From: Paludibacteraceae bacterium
GTDB lineage: Bacteria > Bacteroidota > Bacteroidia > Bacteroidales > Paludibacteraceae
Assembly: GCA_017387515.1 (NCBI GenBank)
Contig: JAFOFC010000038.1
Span: 16,719-80,718, forward strand
Direction of reading: 5' to 3'
Length of the DNA: 64,000 nt
Below are positions 8,880-18,522 of the stretch, piece by piece; the first letter of the stretch is position 1, and every line of letters begins with the position of its first letter. The translations under genes were made by a program, and so were the position numbers. The notes under the pieces were generated by a model, which made no database searches, was not told where the DNA came from, and saw nothing but the letters and a program-made list of their open reading frames with translations.

Positions 8880-11265
8880 TTTTCTTTTTTTTGCCGTCCG
8901 AAGGCTTTGCCTCTTCGCACTCTACCCTATAAAGATGCTTATCTTCGGGGGCTTCTACTAACTTTAATTTACCATCAAATTTGGTACCGTCTTGTTTTAC
9001 AAAGCCTTTTAGCGACAAGGCTTCGCCTTTTAGCAACCTACCCACTTGCGACGAAGATAATTCTTTGCCGTATTGTTCTTTCCACACCACAAAGGTACAT
9101 CCTTCTTTGTAACCGCTACAACCAAATCCGCGTTTACCCTCTATAATATCTTTGCCACAAACGGGACATTGGCCTATTTGCTCGGGGGTAAAATCAAACA
9201 CCATTTTTTGCTGTTCGGGGCTGTATTTTAAGCGTGCATCAAAAGGTTTGCCTGCCTTGCTGGTAAAACCTTTGATTACATCGGTCATGCCGTTTTCTAT
9301 GATTTGGCGCAAGTGCTTTTCGGTTAATTTCTTTTTGGCGACGTCTTTCCACAGCACAAATTTGCAACCGTCTTTGTACCCCAAACAACCAAAGGCTTTT
9401 TCGGTTTCTTTGATGCGACCACCACAAATGGGGCATTTAATGCCTTCTATGGTACCAGTTTGCACCGTTTTGCCATCATTGAGTAGGCGGGCGGTTTCGG
9501 TTTTGGTAAATTGGATGATTTCTTGGTAAAAGGCTTCTACCTCGTATTCACCTTTGGCCATTAAGTTGAGTTTCTTTTCCCACTCGCCAGTTAAGGCTGG
9601 GTTACCAATGGGCAACTCGCAGGTAAGTTCATAGACCTGCATGCCTATATCGGTAGGAACCAATTTGTTTTTCTCGTTCACTATATAGGCCCGCTTGTAC
9701 AAGGTTTCGATGATGTTAGCCCGCGTGGCAGGTGTACCTAAACCACAGTCTTTCATGGCCTGTACCGCCTCGGGGTCGTCTAATTGCTTGCCGGCTGTTT
9801 CCATGGCTTTTAATAAGGTGGCCTCGGTAAGCAGGGCTGGCTTTTTGGTCATGCCTTCTTTGATACGAGAGCCTGTAAGCTGTACCTCTTCGCCTTTTTT
9901 TAGGTTGGGCAACAACTGTTTATCTTCGCCCTCGGCATCATCGTCTACCGCATCTTTGCTAAGCACGGCACGCCACCCCATCTCTTTGATGGTGGTTCCC
10001 GATGCTTCTAATAGTTCTTTATCGTCAGCAAAATGAAATTTATAGGCTAGGATTTCTTTTTTACAGACAGGTAACAATGCCATAACCAACTGAAAACAAA
10101 CCATTTGATAGATTTTCTTTTCGATATCGGTTAAATTCCCGTACAAATTCATGTGCTGAAATGTAGGGATGATGGCATGGTGATCGGTTAGTTTTTTGCT
10201 ATCGAAACAAGCCGTGTTAAAACTACCCGATGATAATTGGGTAATAGACTTGCTAAATGCCTCACCAAATGATAGTTGCGACAAGTTTGATAATTTACCT
10301 TGCACCTCTTTTACCATATCATCGCCCAAATAACGGCTACCTGTACGGGGATAGGTAAGCATTTTATGGCGTTCGTATAAGGCTTGTACGGGATCGAGGG
10401 TTTGTTGTGCACTAACGTTGTAGCGTTTGTTGGCTTCGGCTTGCAACGAGGTTAAATCGAATGGCAAGGGTGCCTTTTCTACCTTTTGCTTCACCTGTTT
10501 ATCGGCTACGGTAACTACGGCAGGTAATAGGGCTGCCAAAGCCTCTGCCTTTTCTTTTTGCAAGAAACGTTCGGGGTATTTAGCAACAAAAGCTTGCTCT
10601 TGCGCAAACAAATCGGTTTCTACTGTATAAAAGGGCTCGGGCTGAAAATTGGTATGTTCTTGATAGCGTTTGCAAATAAGGGCCAAAGTGGGCGTTTGCA
10701 CACGACCCAACGAAAGTGCTTTTTTAGAGCGCGATGCCAACGTAAGGGCACGCGTAGCATTCATGCCTACCAACCAATCGGCTTCGTTGCGGGCTTTGGC
10801 AGAATGGTACAGATTTTGGTATTCGCTAGCAGGTTTTAGCGTAGCAAATCCTTCTAATATAGCCTCGTCTGTCATGGACGAAATCCATAGTCGCTCTACG
10901 GGTTTATCGCACTTGGCATGGGTGTATATGTAACGAAAGATAGCCTCACCTTCGCGCCCGGCGTCGGTAGCGCAAATAATGCTATCGGCTGCTTGAAACA
11001 AAGAGACAATCGTATTAAGCTGCTTTTGTGCACCGTCATCGCCTTGTGGTTTGTATATAAAAACACTGGGCAACATGGGCAAATCGGCTGTATTCCATTT
11101 TTCGTATCCGTAGGTTCCCGGATCGGCCAATGTAATAAGGTGTCCAAACGCCCATGTAACTTGGTAGCCATTTCCTTCTATATACCCTTCTTTGCGGTTC
11201 TTGGCGCCCAATACGCGGGCGATGTCTTTGGCTACCGATGGTTTTTCGGCAAGAATTACTTTCAT
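8851..11265 (-). CDS. topB: DNA topoisomerase III (type IA)
   Basis: 804 residues. The Toprim domain opens with VILAEKPSVAKDIARVLGA, and the acidic triad region DAGREGEAI lies at 101-109. The catalytic tyrosine is Tyr305 in KMLTYPRTGSRYL. After the four topoisomerase domains come two repeated C-terminal zinc-ribbon-like units (CPICGG...CLGYKDGC and CPVCGK...CSGYKEGC) and a lysine-rich tail KKKKTTKKDDAPE. It relaxes negatively supercoiled DNA and decatenates single-stranded junctions. This plan is common for chromosomal and mobile-element TopB in Bacteroidota. No transfer genes are nearby, so this one looks chromosomal. Confidence 0.96.
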   Translation of the reverse strand: MKVILAEKPSVAKDIARVLGAKNRKEGYIEGNGYQVTWAFGHLITLADPGTYGYEKWNTADLPMLPSVFIYKPQGDDGAQKQLNTIVSLFQAADSIICATDAGREGEAIFRYIYTHAKCDKPVERLWISSMTDEAILEGFATLKPASEYQNLYHSAKARNEADWLVGMNATRALTLASRSKKALSLGRVQTPTLALICKRYQEHTNFQPEPFYTVETDLFAQEQAFVAKYPERFLQKEKAEALAALLPAVVTVADKQVKQKVEKAPLPFDLTSLQAEANKRYNVSAQQTLDPVQALYERHKMLTYPRTGSRYLGDDMVKEVQGKLSNLSQLSFGEAFSKSITQLSSGSFNTACFDSKKLTDHHAIIPTFQHMNLYGNLTDIEKKIYQMVCFQLVMALLPVCKKEILAYKFHFADDKELLEASGTTIKEMGWRAVLSKDAVDDDAEGEDKQLLPNLKKGEEVQLTGSRIKEGMTKKPALLTEATLLKAMETAGKQLDDPEAVQAMKDCGLGTPATRANIIETLYKRAYIVNEKNKLVPTDIGMQVYELTCELPIGNPALTGEWEKKLNLMAKGEYEVEAFYQEIIQFTKTETARLLNDGKTVQTGTIEGIKCPICGGRIKETEKAFGCLGYKDGCKFVLWKDVAKKKLTEKHLRQIIENGMTDVIKGFTSKAGKPFDARLKYSPEQQKMVFDFTPEQIGQCPVCGKDIIEGKRGFGCSGYKEGCTFVVWKEQYGKELSSSQVGRLLKGEALSLKGFVKQDGTKFDGKLKLVEAPEDKHLYRVECEEAKPSDGKKKKTTKKDDAPE

Positions 11266-11286
11266 AAACTACGCTAAAATAGAAGA

Positions 11287-11294
11287 CAAAGGTA
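11287..11294 (-). promoter_or_regulatory. -7 promoter box for topB
   Basis: On the minus strand this reads TACCTTTG (TAnnTTTG), 22 bases upstream of the topB start. No good -33 box is visible at the expected spacing. Confidence 0.55.
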
Positions 11295-11373
11295 GTAAAA
11301 TAAAGTCAAATGTCGAAAGGTTGCGAGTTATCTTTACTCGGGACAAGCCCTCGTGAAGATAGGCGACACCTCG

Positions 11374-11487
11374 GCAATGACAGCAAACTGCGTTTGCTAC
11401 TACGGCTATATTTTATGTGCTAATTACATGCAAGCATGCATTAACACATAAAATAAGCCTAAAAAAACATTGTTTTTTTGTCATTGC
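11374..11487. repeat. Inverted-repeat segment upstream of typA
   Basis: GCAATGACA (11374-11382) and its exact reverse complement TGTCATTGC (11479-11487) bound a 114-bp segment. Inside are two further palindromes: AGCAAAC/GTTTGCT (11382-11388 with 11392-11398) and a 45-nt imperfect hairpin (11410-11454) whose outer ten pairs, ATTTTATGTG/CACATAAAAT, are perfect and whose tip is CATGC-AA-GCATG. The right end overlaps the -33 box of typA. No coding potential is seen. It could be a small non-autonomous element or a transcript hairpin. Confidence 0.55.
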
Positions 11488-11508
11488 GCTCGGTTTGCAC
11501 TATCTTTG
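11477..11508 (+). promoter_or_regulatory. typA promoter (-33 and -7)
   Basis: TTTG (11477-11480), a 20-base spacer, and TATCTTTG (11501-11508) fit the Bacteroidota sigma consensus. The typA ATG follows 19 bases later. This settles the start, because the longer upstream reading frame would begin before the promoter. Confidence 0.8.
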
Positions 11509-11527
11509 TACCCTCAAATTTTATTGT

Positions 11528-13324
11528 ATGCAAAATATTAGAAACATAGCGATTATCGCACACGTTGACCACGGTAAAACTACCCTTGTTGATAAAATGT
11601 TAGTAGCTGGCGCTTTGTACAAAGACCACGAAAAGGCAGGCGAATTGGTATTGGATAACAACGACTTAGAGCGTGAACGTGGTATAACCATTGTGTCTAA
11701 AAATGTTTCTATTAACTACAAAGGCACCAAAATTAACATCATTGACACCCCTGGGCACTCGGACTTTGGTGGCGAGGTAGAACGCGTACTTAACATGGCA
11801 GACGGCGTTTTGCTATTGGTAGATGCTTTTGAAGGTCCCATGCCTCAAACCCGTTTTGTGCTACAAAAAGCCATTGAAATTGGCCTAAAACCCATTGTGG
11901 TTATTAACAAAGTGGATAAACCCAACTGCCGCCCCGACGAAGTACACGAAGCGGTATTTGATTTGATGTTTAGCTTGGACGCTACCGAAGACCAATTGGA
12001 TTTTCCTGTGGTATATGGTTCGGCTAAACAAAACTGGATGTCGACCGATTGGAAAAACCAAACCGACAACATCTACCCCCTATTGGACGCTATTATTGAG
12101 CACATTCCTGCTCCTAAAACCATAGAAGGCCCATTGCAAATGCTTATTACCTCGCTAGACTTTTCGTCGTACGTGGGTAGAATTGCCATTGGACGTGTAC
12201 ACCGTGGTACTATTAAAGAAAACACCGATATTGCCTTGGTACGCCGCGATGGCAGCATCAACAAATGCCGCATTAAAGAACTAAACGTATTTAGCGGATT
12301 TGGCAAAACCAAAGTTAGCGAGGTTTCGTCGGGCGAATTGTGCGCCGTTATTGGTTTGGATAAATTTGATATTGGCGATTGCATTTGCGACCTAAACGAG
12401 CCAGATGCATTGCCCCCTATTGCCATTGACGAGCCTACCATGAGCATGGTATTTACCATTAACAACTCGCCTTTCTTTGGCAAGGATGGTAAATACGTTA
12501 CCTCGCGCCACATTCACGAACGCTTGGTAAAAGAGTTGGATAAAAACTTGGCCTTGCGCGTTGAAAAAGAAGAATCGAGCGATATTTGGCACGTATATGG
12601 CCGTGGTGTATTGCACCTTTCGGTATTGATTGAAACCATGCGTCGCGAAGGTTACGAATTGCAAGTAGGTCAACCTCAAGTTATTTACAAAGAAATTGAC
12701 GGGGTTAAATGCGAACCTATTGAGGAACTTACCGTAAATGTTCCCGAAGAAAACTCGGGCAAGGTGATTGAACTAGTTACCTCGCGCAAAGGCGAAATTG
12801 TGAACATGGAAAGCAAAAACGACCGCATTCACTTGCTATTCCACATTCCATCGCGTGGTATTATTGGTTTGCGTACCAATTTGCTTACCGCCACTGCAGG
12901 CGAAGCGGTTATTGCACACCGTTTTATTAAATACGCACCCTATAAAGGCGATATTGCACGCCGTGTAAACGGTTCGATGATTGCCATGGAAAGCGGTACG
13001 GCTTTTGCATACGCTATTGATAAGTTGCAAGACCGCGGTAAATTCTTTGTATTCCCACAAGACGAGGTATATGCAGGACAAGTGGTGGGCGAGCACTGCA
13101 AAGAGGGCGACTTGGTGATTAACGTAACCAAATCAAAAAAACTAACCAACATGCGTGCATCGGGTTCGGACGAAAAAACAAAAATTGTACCTCCCATTGT
13201 ATTTAGTTTGGAAGAAGCATTGGAATACATTAAAGAAGACGAATACGTAGAGATTACCCCCAATGCTATGCGTCTGCGTAAAATTATTTTGGACGAAATA
13301 GAACGTAAACGTGCCAACAAATAA
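11528..13324 (+). CDS. typA: Translational GTPase TypA/BipA
   Basis: 598 residues from ATG 11528 ([20 protein letters not shown]). A 37-residue upstream extension in frame is rejected because it precedes the promoter and runs through a palindrome. GTPase motifs are all present: G1 AHVDHGKTT, the RGITI switch, G3 DTPGHSDF, and G4 NKVDKP. Elongation-factor-G-like domains and the TypA-specific C-terminal domain follow. TypA is a ribosome-associated GTPase needed under stress and for ribosome assembly. The stop overlaps the GTG start of folK by 14 bases. Confidence 0.97.
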   Translation: MQNIRNIAIIAHVDHGKTTLVDKMLVAGALYKDHEKAGELVLDNNDLERERGITIVSKNVSINYKGTKINIIDTPGHSDFGGEVERVLNMADGVLLLVDAFEGPMPQTRFVLQKAIEIGLKPIVVINKVDKPNCRPDEVHEAVFDLMFSLDATEDQLDFPVVYGSAKQNWMSTDWKNQTDNIYPLLDAIIEHIPAPKTIEGPLQMLITSLDFSSYVGRIAIGRVHRGTIKENTDIALVRRDGSINKCRIKELNVFSGFGKTKVSEVSSGELCAVIGLDKFDIGDCICDLNEPDALPPIAIDEPTMSMVFTINNSPFFGKDGKYVTSRHIHERLVKELDKNLALRVEKEESSDIWHVYGRGVLHLSVLIETMRREGYELQVGQPQVIYKEIDGVKCEPIEELTVNVPEENSGKVIELVTSRKGEIVNMESKNDRIHLLFHIPSRGIIGLRTNLLTATAGEAVIAHRFIKYAPYKGDIARRVNGSMIAMESGTAFAYAIDKLQDRGKFFVFPQDEVYAGQVVGEHCKEGDLVINVTKSKKLTNMRASGSDEKTKIVPPIVFSLEEALEYIKEDEYVEITPNAMRLRKIILDEIERKRANK

Positions 13325-13784
13325 GGTATATTTGGCATTGGGTAGCAACATAGGCAATGGCAAAGAGCTGATAGAGCAAGCCTACGCCTTGTTAGCAGAA
13401 CGAATTGGCCCCATTACCCATAAATCGGCGCTGTACACCACAGCGCCAGCGGGTTTTGAGTCGAACAACTTATTTACCAATAGTGCCATTTGCCTGCAGA
13501 CTACTCTTAGTGCCATAGACGTATTACACCTTACCCAACAAATAGAAAAAGAATTAGGTCGCATGCACAAAAGCGTTAACTTGCAATACGCAGACAGAAG
13601 CATGGACATTGATATCTTGTACTATAACCTAGAACAAATTAATCAAGAAGACCTAATTGTTCCGCATCCACGTATGCATACACGCCGTTTTGTGCTAGAA
13701 CCACTGTGCGAAATTGCACCGACGCTTAAGCATCCCATCATAGGAAAGAATACGCAATATTTACTTAATCAACTGCCCCGCTAG
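13311..13784 (+). CDS. folK: HPPK, 2-amino-4-hydroxy-6-hydroxymethyldihydropteridine diphosphokinase
   Basis: 157 residues starting at GTG 13311, inside the end of typA. The GTG is the only start that keeps the conserved opening VYLALGSNIGNG. Family motifs include LYTTAPAGFESNNLFTNSA, the ATP- and magnesium-binding RSMDIDILYY and the closing VPHPRMHTRRFVLEPL. HPPK transfers pyrophosphate from ATP to the pterin precursor in folate synthesis. Overlap with typA suggests translational coupling. Confidence 0.95.
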   Translation: MPTNKVYLALGSNIGNGKELIEQAYALLAERIGPITHKSALYTTAPAGFESNNLFTNSAICLQTTLSAIDVLHLTQQIEKELGRMHKSVNLQYADRSMDIDILYYNLEQINQEDLIVPHPRMHTRRFVLEPLCEIAPTLKHPIIGKNTQYLLNQLPR

Positions 13785-13785
13785 T

Positions 13786-15483
13786 ATGACTACCAACCAA
13801 CGTATATCCACCTACTTTGTATCTATTTTTATTTTATTCTCGCTGATTATTGTACTTTTTTCGATACGCTACGAAAAAAGCAATGCAACCGAAAAGCTAG
13901 AAACACAAATGGAATTGTACGCAAAAATGCTAGAAAGTGGCACTCCTTTGCAACAATTACCCGACACTACCCTACGCATTAGCAAGATAAACGCCGAAGG
14001 AACTATACTATACGATAACCATATCTGTGTAGATAGTTTAGAGAATCATGCTAACAAAAAAGAAATACGCGAAGCACATCGATACGGAACAGGTAGTTCG
14101 TTGCGCTATTCATCGTACAATAACCAACTATACTTTTTTTACGCCAAAAAAAACAAAGACGGTTACCTACGTATTGCCAAAGCCTATAACAATCGTTCTG
14201 AGGCATTACCCATTAGTTACATCCCCATTTTTGTAACCATACTGCTTTTTGCTATTTCTACCATTGCTTATTACAGTACCTCATTGCGATTTAGATCTAC
14301 CATTAAAGTATTAAAACAACTGATAGAGCGAGTAGACTCGGGCGATAAATACAATTTTCCAGACAATGAGTTTAGCGAAATTAGCGAATACATTGTTAGA
14401 AGTTACCAAAAACTAGAACGTACCCAAAAGGCGTTGGATATGGAACGCGAAAAATTGTGGGCCCACTTGCGTTTATCCAAACGCGGTTTGTGCATTTTTT
14501 CGCCACAACGCAAAGAAATTATATCGAACGAGTTGTTTATTCAATATGCCAACTTAATTTCTGATAGACCCATACAGTATTCCGAAAAGATTTTTGATAT
14601 ACCTGAACTATTTGACATTGTAGAATTCTTTGACGATAAACAACGCGATTACAAGAATGTACTAGAAACCAAAACCATGCAGGTGCATAAAAACGACCGT
14701 ATTATGGTAGTACATGGTATTGTTTTTCCCGATAAGAGTTGCGAAATTACCATTGACGATATTACCGAAAAAGAAGAGCAAGCTTTGCTAAAACGTCAAT
14801 TAACACAAAACATATCGCACGAGCTTAAAACCCCGGTAAGTAGTATCCAAGGGTTTATGGAAACCATTATTAATAATCCTGGAATGGATACCGACAAACG
14901 CGACTTTTTTATTGAACGTTGCCACGCACAAGCTATTCGACTTAGCTACTTGCTACAAGATATCTCTATGTTGAACAAGTTAGACGAAGGTTCTGGTATT
15001 TTTGATCGCGACGAAATAAACCTAAACGAGGTAATTGAGAACGTACTAAAAGACGTATCGCTAGAACTAGAAGAAAAGCACATTACCACCGAAGTTACGA
15101 TGCCGCATAATGCTATTATCAAAGGCAATATGTCGCTGCTATACTCTATTTTCCGTAACTTGATAGACAACACCCTACATTATGCAGGAAGCAATATTAG
15201 CATTCAAATTAACTGCTTTAGGGTTGATAACGAATTTTTACACGTATCATACGCCGATACCGGAATAGGCGTTGAATCAAAACACCTTAACCACTTATTT
15301 GACCGTTTTTACCGAGTAGACAAAGGAAGATCCAGAAAACTAGGAGGTACAGGACTAGGATTGGCCATTGTTAAAAATGCCATTGCCTTTCATCAAGGTA
15401 GAATTTTGGCTAAACATCACCCAGGTGGCGGGCTTGAATTTGTTTTCTCGTTACGCAAAGAACCACTTCCGGTAATAGACTAA
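13786..15483 (+). CDS. Sensor histidine kinase (PhoR-like, membrane-bound)
   Basis: 565 residues. Two membrane helices (about residues 11-30 and 145-165) enclose a periplasmic sensor region of about 115 residues with no recognised fold. A linker and a PAS-like region follow, then the H-box NISHELKTPVSSIQGF near residue 343, N-box RNLIDNTLHYA, G1 YADTGIGV and G2 GGTGLGLAIVKN. All catalytic motifs are intact. It starts 1 base after folK. No response regulator is adjacent within the window, so its partner must be elsewhere. Its stop overlaps the dnaG stop on the other strand by 4 bases. Confidence 0.93.
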   Translation: MTTNQRISTYFVSIFILFSLIIVLFSIRYEKSNATEKLETQMELYAKMLESGTPLQQLPDTTLRISKINAEGTILYDNHICVDSLENHANKKEIREAHRYGTGSSLRYSSYNNQLYFFYAKKNKDGYLRIAKAYNNRSEALPISYIPIFVTILLFAISTIAYYSTSLRFRSTIKVLKQLIERVDSGDKYNFPDNEFSEISEYIVRSYQKLERTQKALDMEREKLWAHLRLSKRGLCIFSPQRKEIISNELFIQYANLISDRPIQYSEKIFDIPELFDIVEFFDDKQRDYKNVLETKTMQVHKNDRIMVVHGIVFPDKSCEITIDDITEKEEQALLKRQLTQNISHELKTPVSSIQGFMETIINNPGMDTDKRDFFIERCHAQAIRLSYLLQDISMLNKLDEGSGIFDRDEINLNEVIENVLKDVSLELEEKHITTEVTMPHNAIIKGNMSLLYSIFRNLIDNTLHYAGSNISIQINCFRVDNEFLHVSYADTGIGVESKHLNHLFDRFYRVDKGRSRKLGGTGLGLAIVKNAIAFHQGRILAKHHPGGGLEFVFSLRKEPLPVID

Positions 15484-17438
15484 AAGCGCTGTATTTTACT
15501 TTCGCGTAAGCTATCTACAATTTGTTGCTGCACATGAACATAGTGAACCTGCTGTTGAATAAGGGATGCTAATTGGTCATTATCTTGATTGACCTGAGCT
15601 TGTTTTATAGCCTCTGACACCTCTTTTAAACGACCCTTTACCGTACGCAATTTAAATTCTAACATAACTTGCGGCATTTCTTGCGAAAGCTGAGAACTTA
15701 GTTTCTCGGCATCTTCTTCTTTAAACGTTCTGCAATGTTCGTACTTATCTTCGATTAACGAGAATACGTAATTTTGAATGGATAGATTGGTATGATTTAA
15801 GAAGTAATTGCGCAAATCGGTTTGGTCGGTATGCATAGCCTCGTCTAATAACTGACGATGCAAAGGAAATTGCAAAGGCATATCATCTTCGGCCAACATA
15901 AGATCGATATAATCGGCCAACGAAAAATGCATCATATCGTTGCTCTCGGCATCAAAAAAAGATAACGTTTGCTTTCCGTAATTTACCAAATAGCGCATAA
16001 TTACTTGCTCTTGGTTATAGGTATAAGGCAAGTCGCTACCCGATTGTTTGGTTATTTCTGGTTCGATAGGAACAATAGCCGATGGCGTTGCATGTTGAGT
16101 AGGCAATGCTGGTTGCGCAGGCTTCTGCACCATTTTTTCTTGACGCAATTTTTGTACCGCTTCGCCTAACAAGGATTCGCGTACCGAGAAACGAGTAGCA
16201 CAATCTTGTATGTACAACGAACGGGTAATCGCATCGGGGATAACCGCAATAGACTGAACAATATCGTTAATTAATTGCGATTTCTTAATAGGATCATTCC
16301 CTGCATCGGCCAAGAGCAAACCCGATTTAAATTGAATAAAATCTACTTGATTACGCTTTATATAATCGATAAATTCGTTGGCATTGTGTTTTTTGGCAAA
16401 CGAGTCTGGGTCATCGCCATCGGGCAATAACACCACCTTTACGTTCATGCCTTCTTCTAACAACAAGTCGATACCCCTAATAGAAGCTTTGATACCTGCC
16501 GCATCACCATCGTACAATACCGTAATATTACTGGTAAAGCGATGTATCATTCTAATTTGACCCTGTGTAAGCGAAGTGCCCGATGAGGCAACCACGTTTT
16601 GAATACCCGCTTCGTGCATAGAGAGCACATCGGTATATCCCTCTACCAAATACACGGCATCGCGTTGCACAATGCTTTCTTTGGCAAAGTAAATGCCGTA
16701 TAGTTCGTTGCTTTTGTGGTAAATTTCTGATTCGGGCGAGTTGACGTATTTGGCCGATTTATCGGTTTGTACCAAGACCCTACCCCCAAAGGCTACGATT
16801 CTGCCAGAGAGCGAATGAACGGGAAACATGACACGGCCTCTAAACCGATCTACCATACCCCCCTTATCACTACGGGTGGCCAAACCTACATCGCTCAATA
16901 TGGTGCTGGAGAACCCGCTTTTAATGGCTTCGTCGGCCAAGGCATGATACTGATTTAGGCTATATCCCAATTGAAATTTTTGCAGAATAGCATCCGAAAA
17001 GCCACGTTCGCGAAAATAAGCCAACCCAACCGATTGGCCTTCTTCGGTTTTCCACAATTGGTCTACAAAGTAACGTCCTGCAAACTCGTTGAGTGCCATC
17101 ATGCTTTCGCGTTTGGTACGCGCTTGCATTTCTTCGGCTGTTAGTTCTTTTTCTACAATCTCTATGTTGTATTTTTTGGCTAAATAGCGCAAGGCATCTG
17201 GGTAACTTAAATGCTCGTGCTGCATAATAAAGTTAACCGGTGTTCCGCCTTTGCCACAACCAAAGCATTTGCAGATATTTTTGGCTGGCGATACGGTAAA
17301 CGAAGGGGTTTTTTCGTTATGAAAAGGGCACAACCCTATTAGGTTAACCCCACGACGACGCAAGGTAACAAAATCGCCTACCACCTCTTCTATCTTAGCG
17401 GCATCTAATATGCGTTGTTTGGTTGCTTCGTCTATCAT
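15480..17438 (-). CDS. dnaG: DNA primase
   Basis: 652 residues. The N-terminal CHC2 zinc-binding domain carries CPFHNEKTPSF and CFGCGKGG (about residues 38-65). The catalytic core and Toprim domain include YLVEGYTDVLS (about residue 260) and LYDGDAAGIKA. The C-terminal third is a low-similarity helicase-interacting region. It makes RNA primers for replication. The start is 7 bases from fmt, so the two share a transcript. Confidence 0.97.
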   Translation of the reverse strand: MIDEATKQRILDAAKIEEVVGDFVTLRRRGVNLIGLCPFHNEKTPSFTVSPAKNICKCFGCGKGGTPVNFIMQHEHLSYPDALRYLAKKYNIEIVEKELTAEEMQARTKRESMMALNEFAGRYFVDQLWKTEEGQSVGLAYFRERGFSDAILQKFQLGYSLNQYHALADEAIKSGFSSTILSDVGLATRSDKGGMVDRFRGRVMFPVHSLSGRIVAFGGRVLVQTDKSAKYVNSPESEIYHKSNELYGIYFAKESIVQRDAVYLVEGYTDVLSMHEAGIQNVVASSGTSLTQGQIRMIHRFTSNITVLYDGDAAGIKASIRGIDLLLEEGMNVKVVLLPDGDDPDSFAKKHNANEFIDYIKRNQVDFIQFKSGLLLADAGNDPIKKSQLINDIVQSIAVIPDAITRSLYIQDCATRFSVRESLLGEAVQKLRQEKMVQKPAQPALPTQHATPSAIVPIEPEITKQSGSDLPYTYNQEQVIMRYLVNYGKQTLSFFDAESNDMMHFSLADYIDLMLAEDDMPLQFPLHRQLLDEAMHTDQTDLRNYFLNHTNLSIQNYVFSLIEDKYEHCRTFKEEDAEKLSSQLSQEMPQVMLEFKLRTVKGRLKEVSEAIKQAQVNQDNDQLASLIQQQVHYVHVQQQIVDSLRESKIQRF

Positions 17439-17444
17439 AATGTA

Positions 17445-18392
17445 TTACAAAGAGAATAATTTTGTACCGCGTAATAGTTCTTCGGTAGTCATGGCCTTTT
17501 TACCTGCCAATTGTAATTTTTTTACCGATAAATAACCTTCTTCGGTAGCAAAATATAGTTGTTTTTTACCATCGCTTACCAATGTACCAGGCTGTTCCGA
17601 TACGGTTTGGTCTATCACCTCGGTTTCTAATACTTTTAAACTTAACACTTGGTCCTTATCGTTTTTTACCTCTGTACATGCAGCAGGATAGGGCGACAGA
17701 CCACGCACAAAATTATGCAATTCAACGGCCGATTTATTCCAATTGATTTTACAGTCTTCTTTAAAGATTTTAGGCGCTGGATTAACAGCCACGCTATCGT
17801 CTTGAGGGATGGTAGATACATCGCCCATGGTGATGCGTTCCATGGTTTCTACCACCAAATCGGCACCCATGTTCATTAAACGGTCGTAAAGTGTGCCTAC
17901 ATTATCTTCATCATGAATGGGTGTACTGCGTTGCAAAATAATATTACCTGTATCTATTTCATGTTTTAGAAAGAAGGTGGTAACACCCGTTTCTTTTTCG
18001 CCATTAATGATAGCCCAGTTAATGGGAGCTGCTCCGCGATATTGAGGTAATAACGAAGCATGCAAGTTAAACGTTCCCAAACGAGGCATGTTCCAAACCA
18101 CCTCTGGCAACATTCTAAAGGCTACAACTACCTGAATATCGGCTTGCCACATTTTTAATTGTACCAGAAAATCCTCATCGCGCAACTTTTCGGGTTGCAA
18201 AATAGGAATATCTTCTTCTAACGCATATTTTTTAACAGGCGATTCTTGCAAATGTTGGCCTCTACCTGCTGGTTTATCGGGCATGGTAACCACCCCTACT
18301 ACGTTATACCCTTCTTCTACCAATCGTTTTAATGGTTCAACGGCAAATTCGGGGGTACCCATGTACACTATTCTCAAGTCTTTTTTACCCAT
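17445..18392 (-). CDS. fmt: Methionyl-tRNA formyltransferase
   Basis: 315 residues. It formylates initiator Met-tRNA. The N-terminal formyltransferase fold opens RIVYMGTPEFAVEPL. The catalytic motif region FNLHASLLPQYRGAAPINWA carries the expected HxSLLPxYRG signature. The C-terminal OB-like domain begins near residue 205 (INWNKSAVELHNFVRGLSP). It is upstream of dnaG in the same orientation. Confidence 0.97.
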   Translation of the reverse strand: MGKKDLRIVYMGTPEFAVEPLKRLVEEGYNVVGVVTMPDKPAGRGQHLQESPVKKYALEEDIPILQPEKLRDEDFLVQLKMWQADIQVVVAFRMLPEVVWNMPRLGTFNLHASLLPQYRGAAPINWAIINGEKETGVTTFFLKHEIDTGNIILQRSTPIHDEDNVGTLYDRLMNMGADLVVETMERITMGDVSTIPQDDSVAVNPAPKIFKEDCKINWNKSAVELHNFVRGLSPYPAACTEVKNDKDQVLSLKVLETEVIDQTVSEQPGTLVSDGKKQLYFATEEGYLSVKKLQLAGKKAMTTEELLRGTKLFSL

Positions 18393-18470
18393 CGTATTTA
18401 TTAAAATGATGAACTACAAATTTAGAGGTTTATACGGAATTTTACAAACTCAAAACAAGTTTCTATTCAC

Positions 18471-18503
18471 AAAAAAAGCGAGCACTCGCTACGGAATGCT
18501 CGC
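18471..18503 (-). terminator. Intrinsic terminator after the third OmpH-like gene
   Basis: Stem GCGAGCA/TGCTCGC (18478-18484 with 18497-18503) is followed on the minus strand by seven T. It lies 20 bases after the stop of the OmpH-like gene and separates it from fmt-dnaG. Confidence 0.85.
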
Positions 18504-18522
18504 CTACAAGCTATTGGGCTAC

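Noticed and set aside
9152-9529. Open frames on the plus strand opposite topB
   Set aside because: They mirror the topB reading frame, have no promoter or recognisable domain, and are typical shadows of a long gene.
8851-11265. topB as a marker of a conjugative element
   Set aside because: TopB is common on such elements, but no transfer, relaxase or integrase genes lie nearby.
11417-11527. N-terminal extension of TypA by 37 residues
   Set aside because: It precedes the promoter boxes at 11477-11508 and is encoded by a palindrome. The conserved protein begins at ATG 11528.
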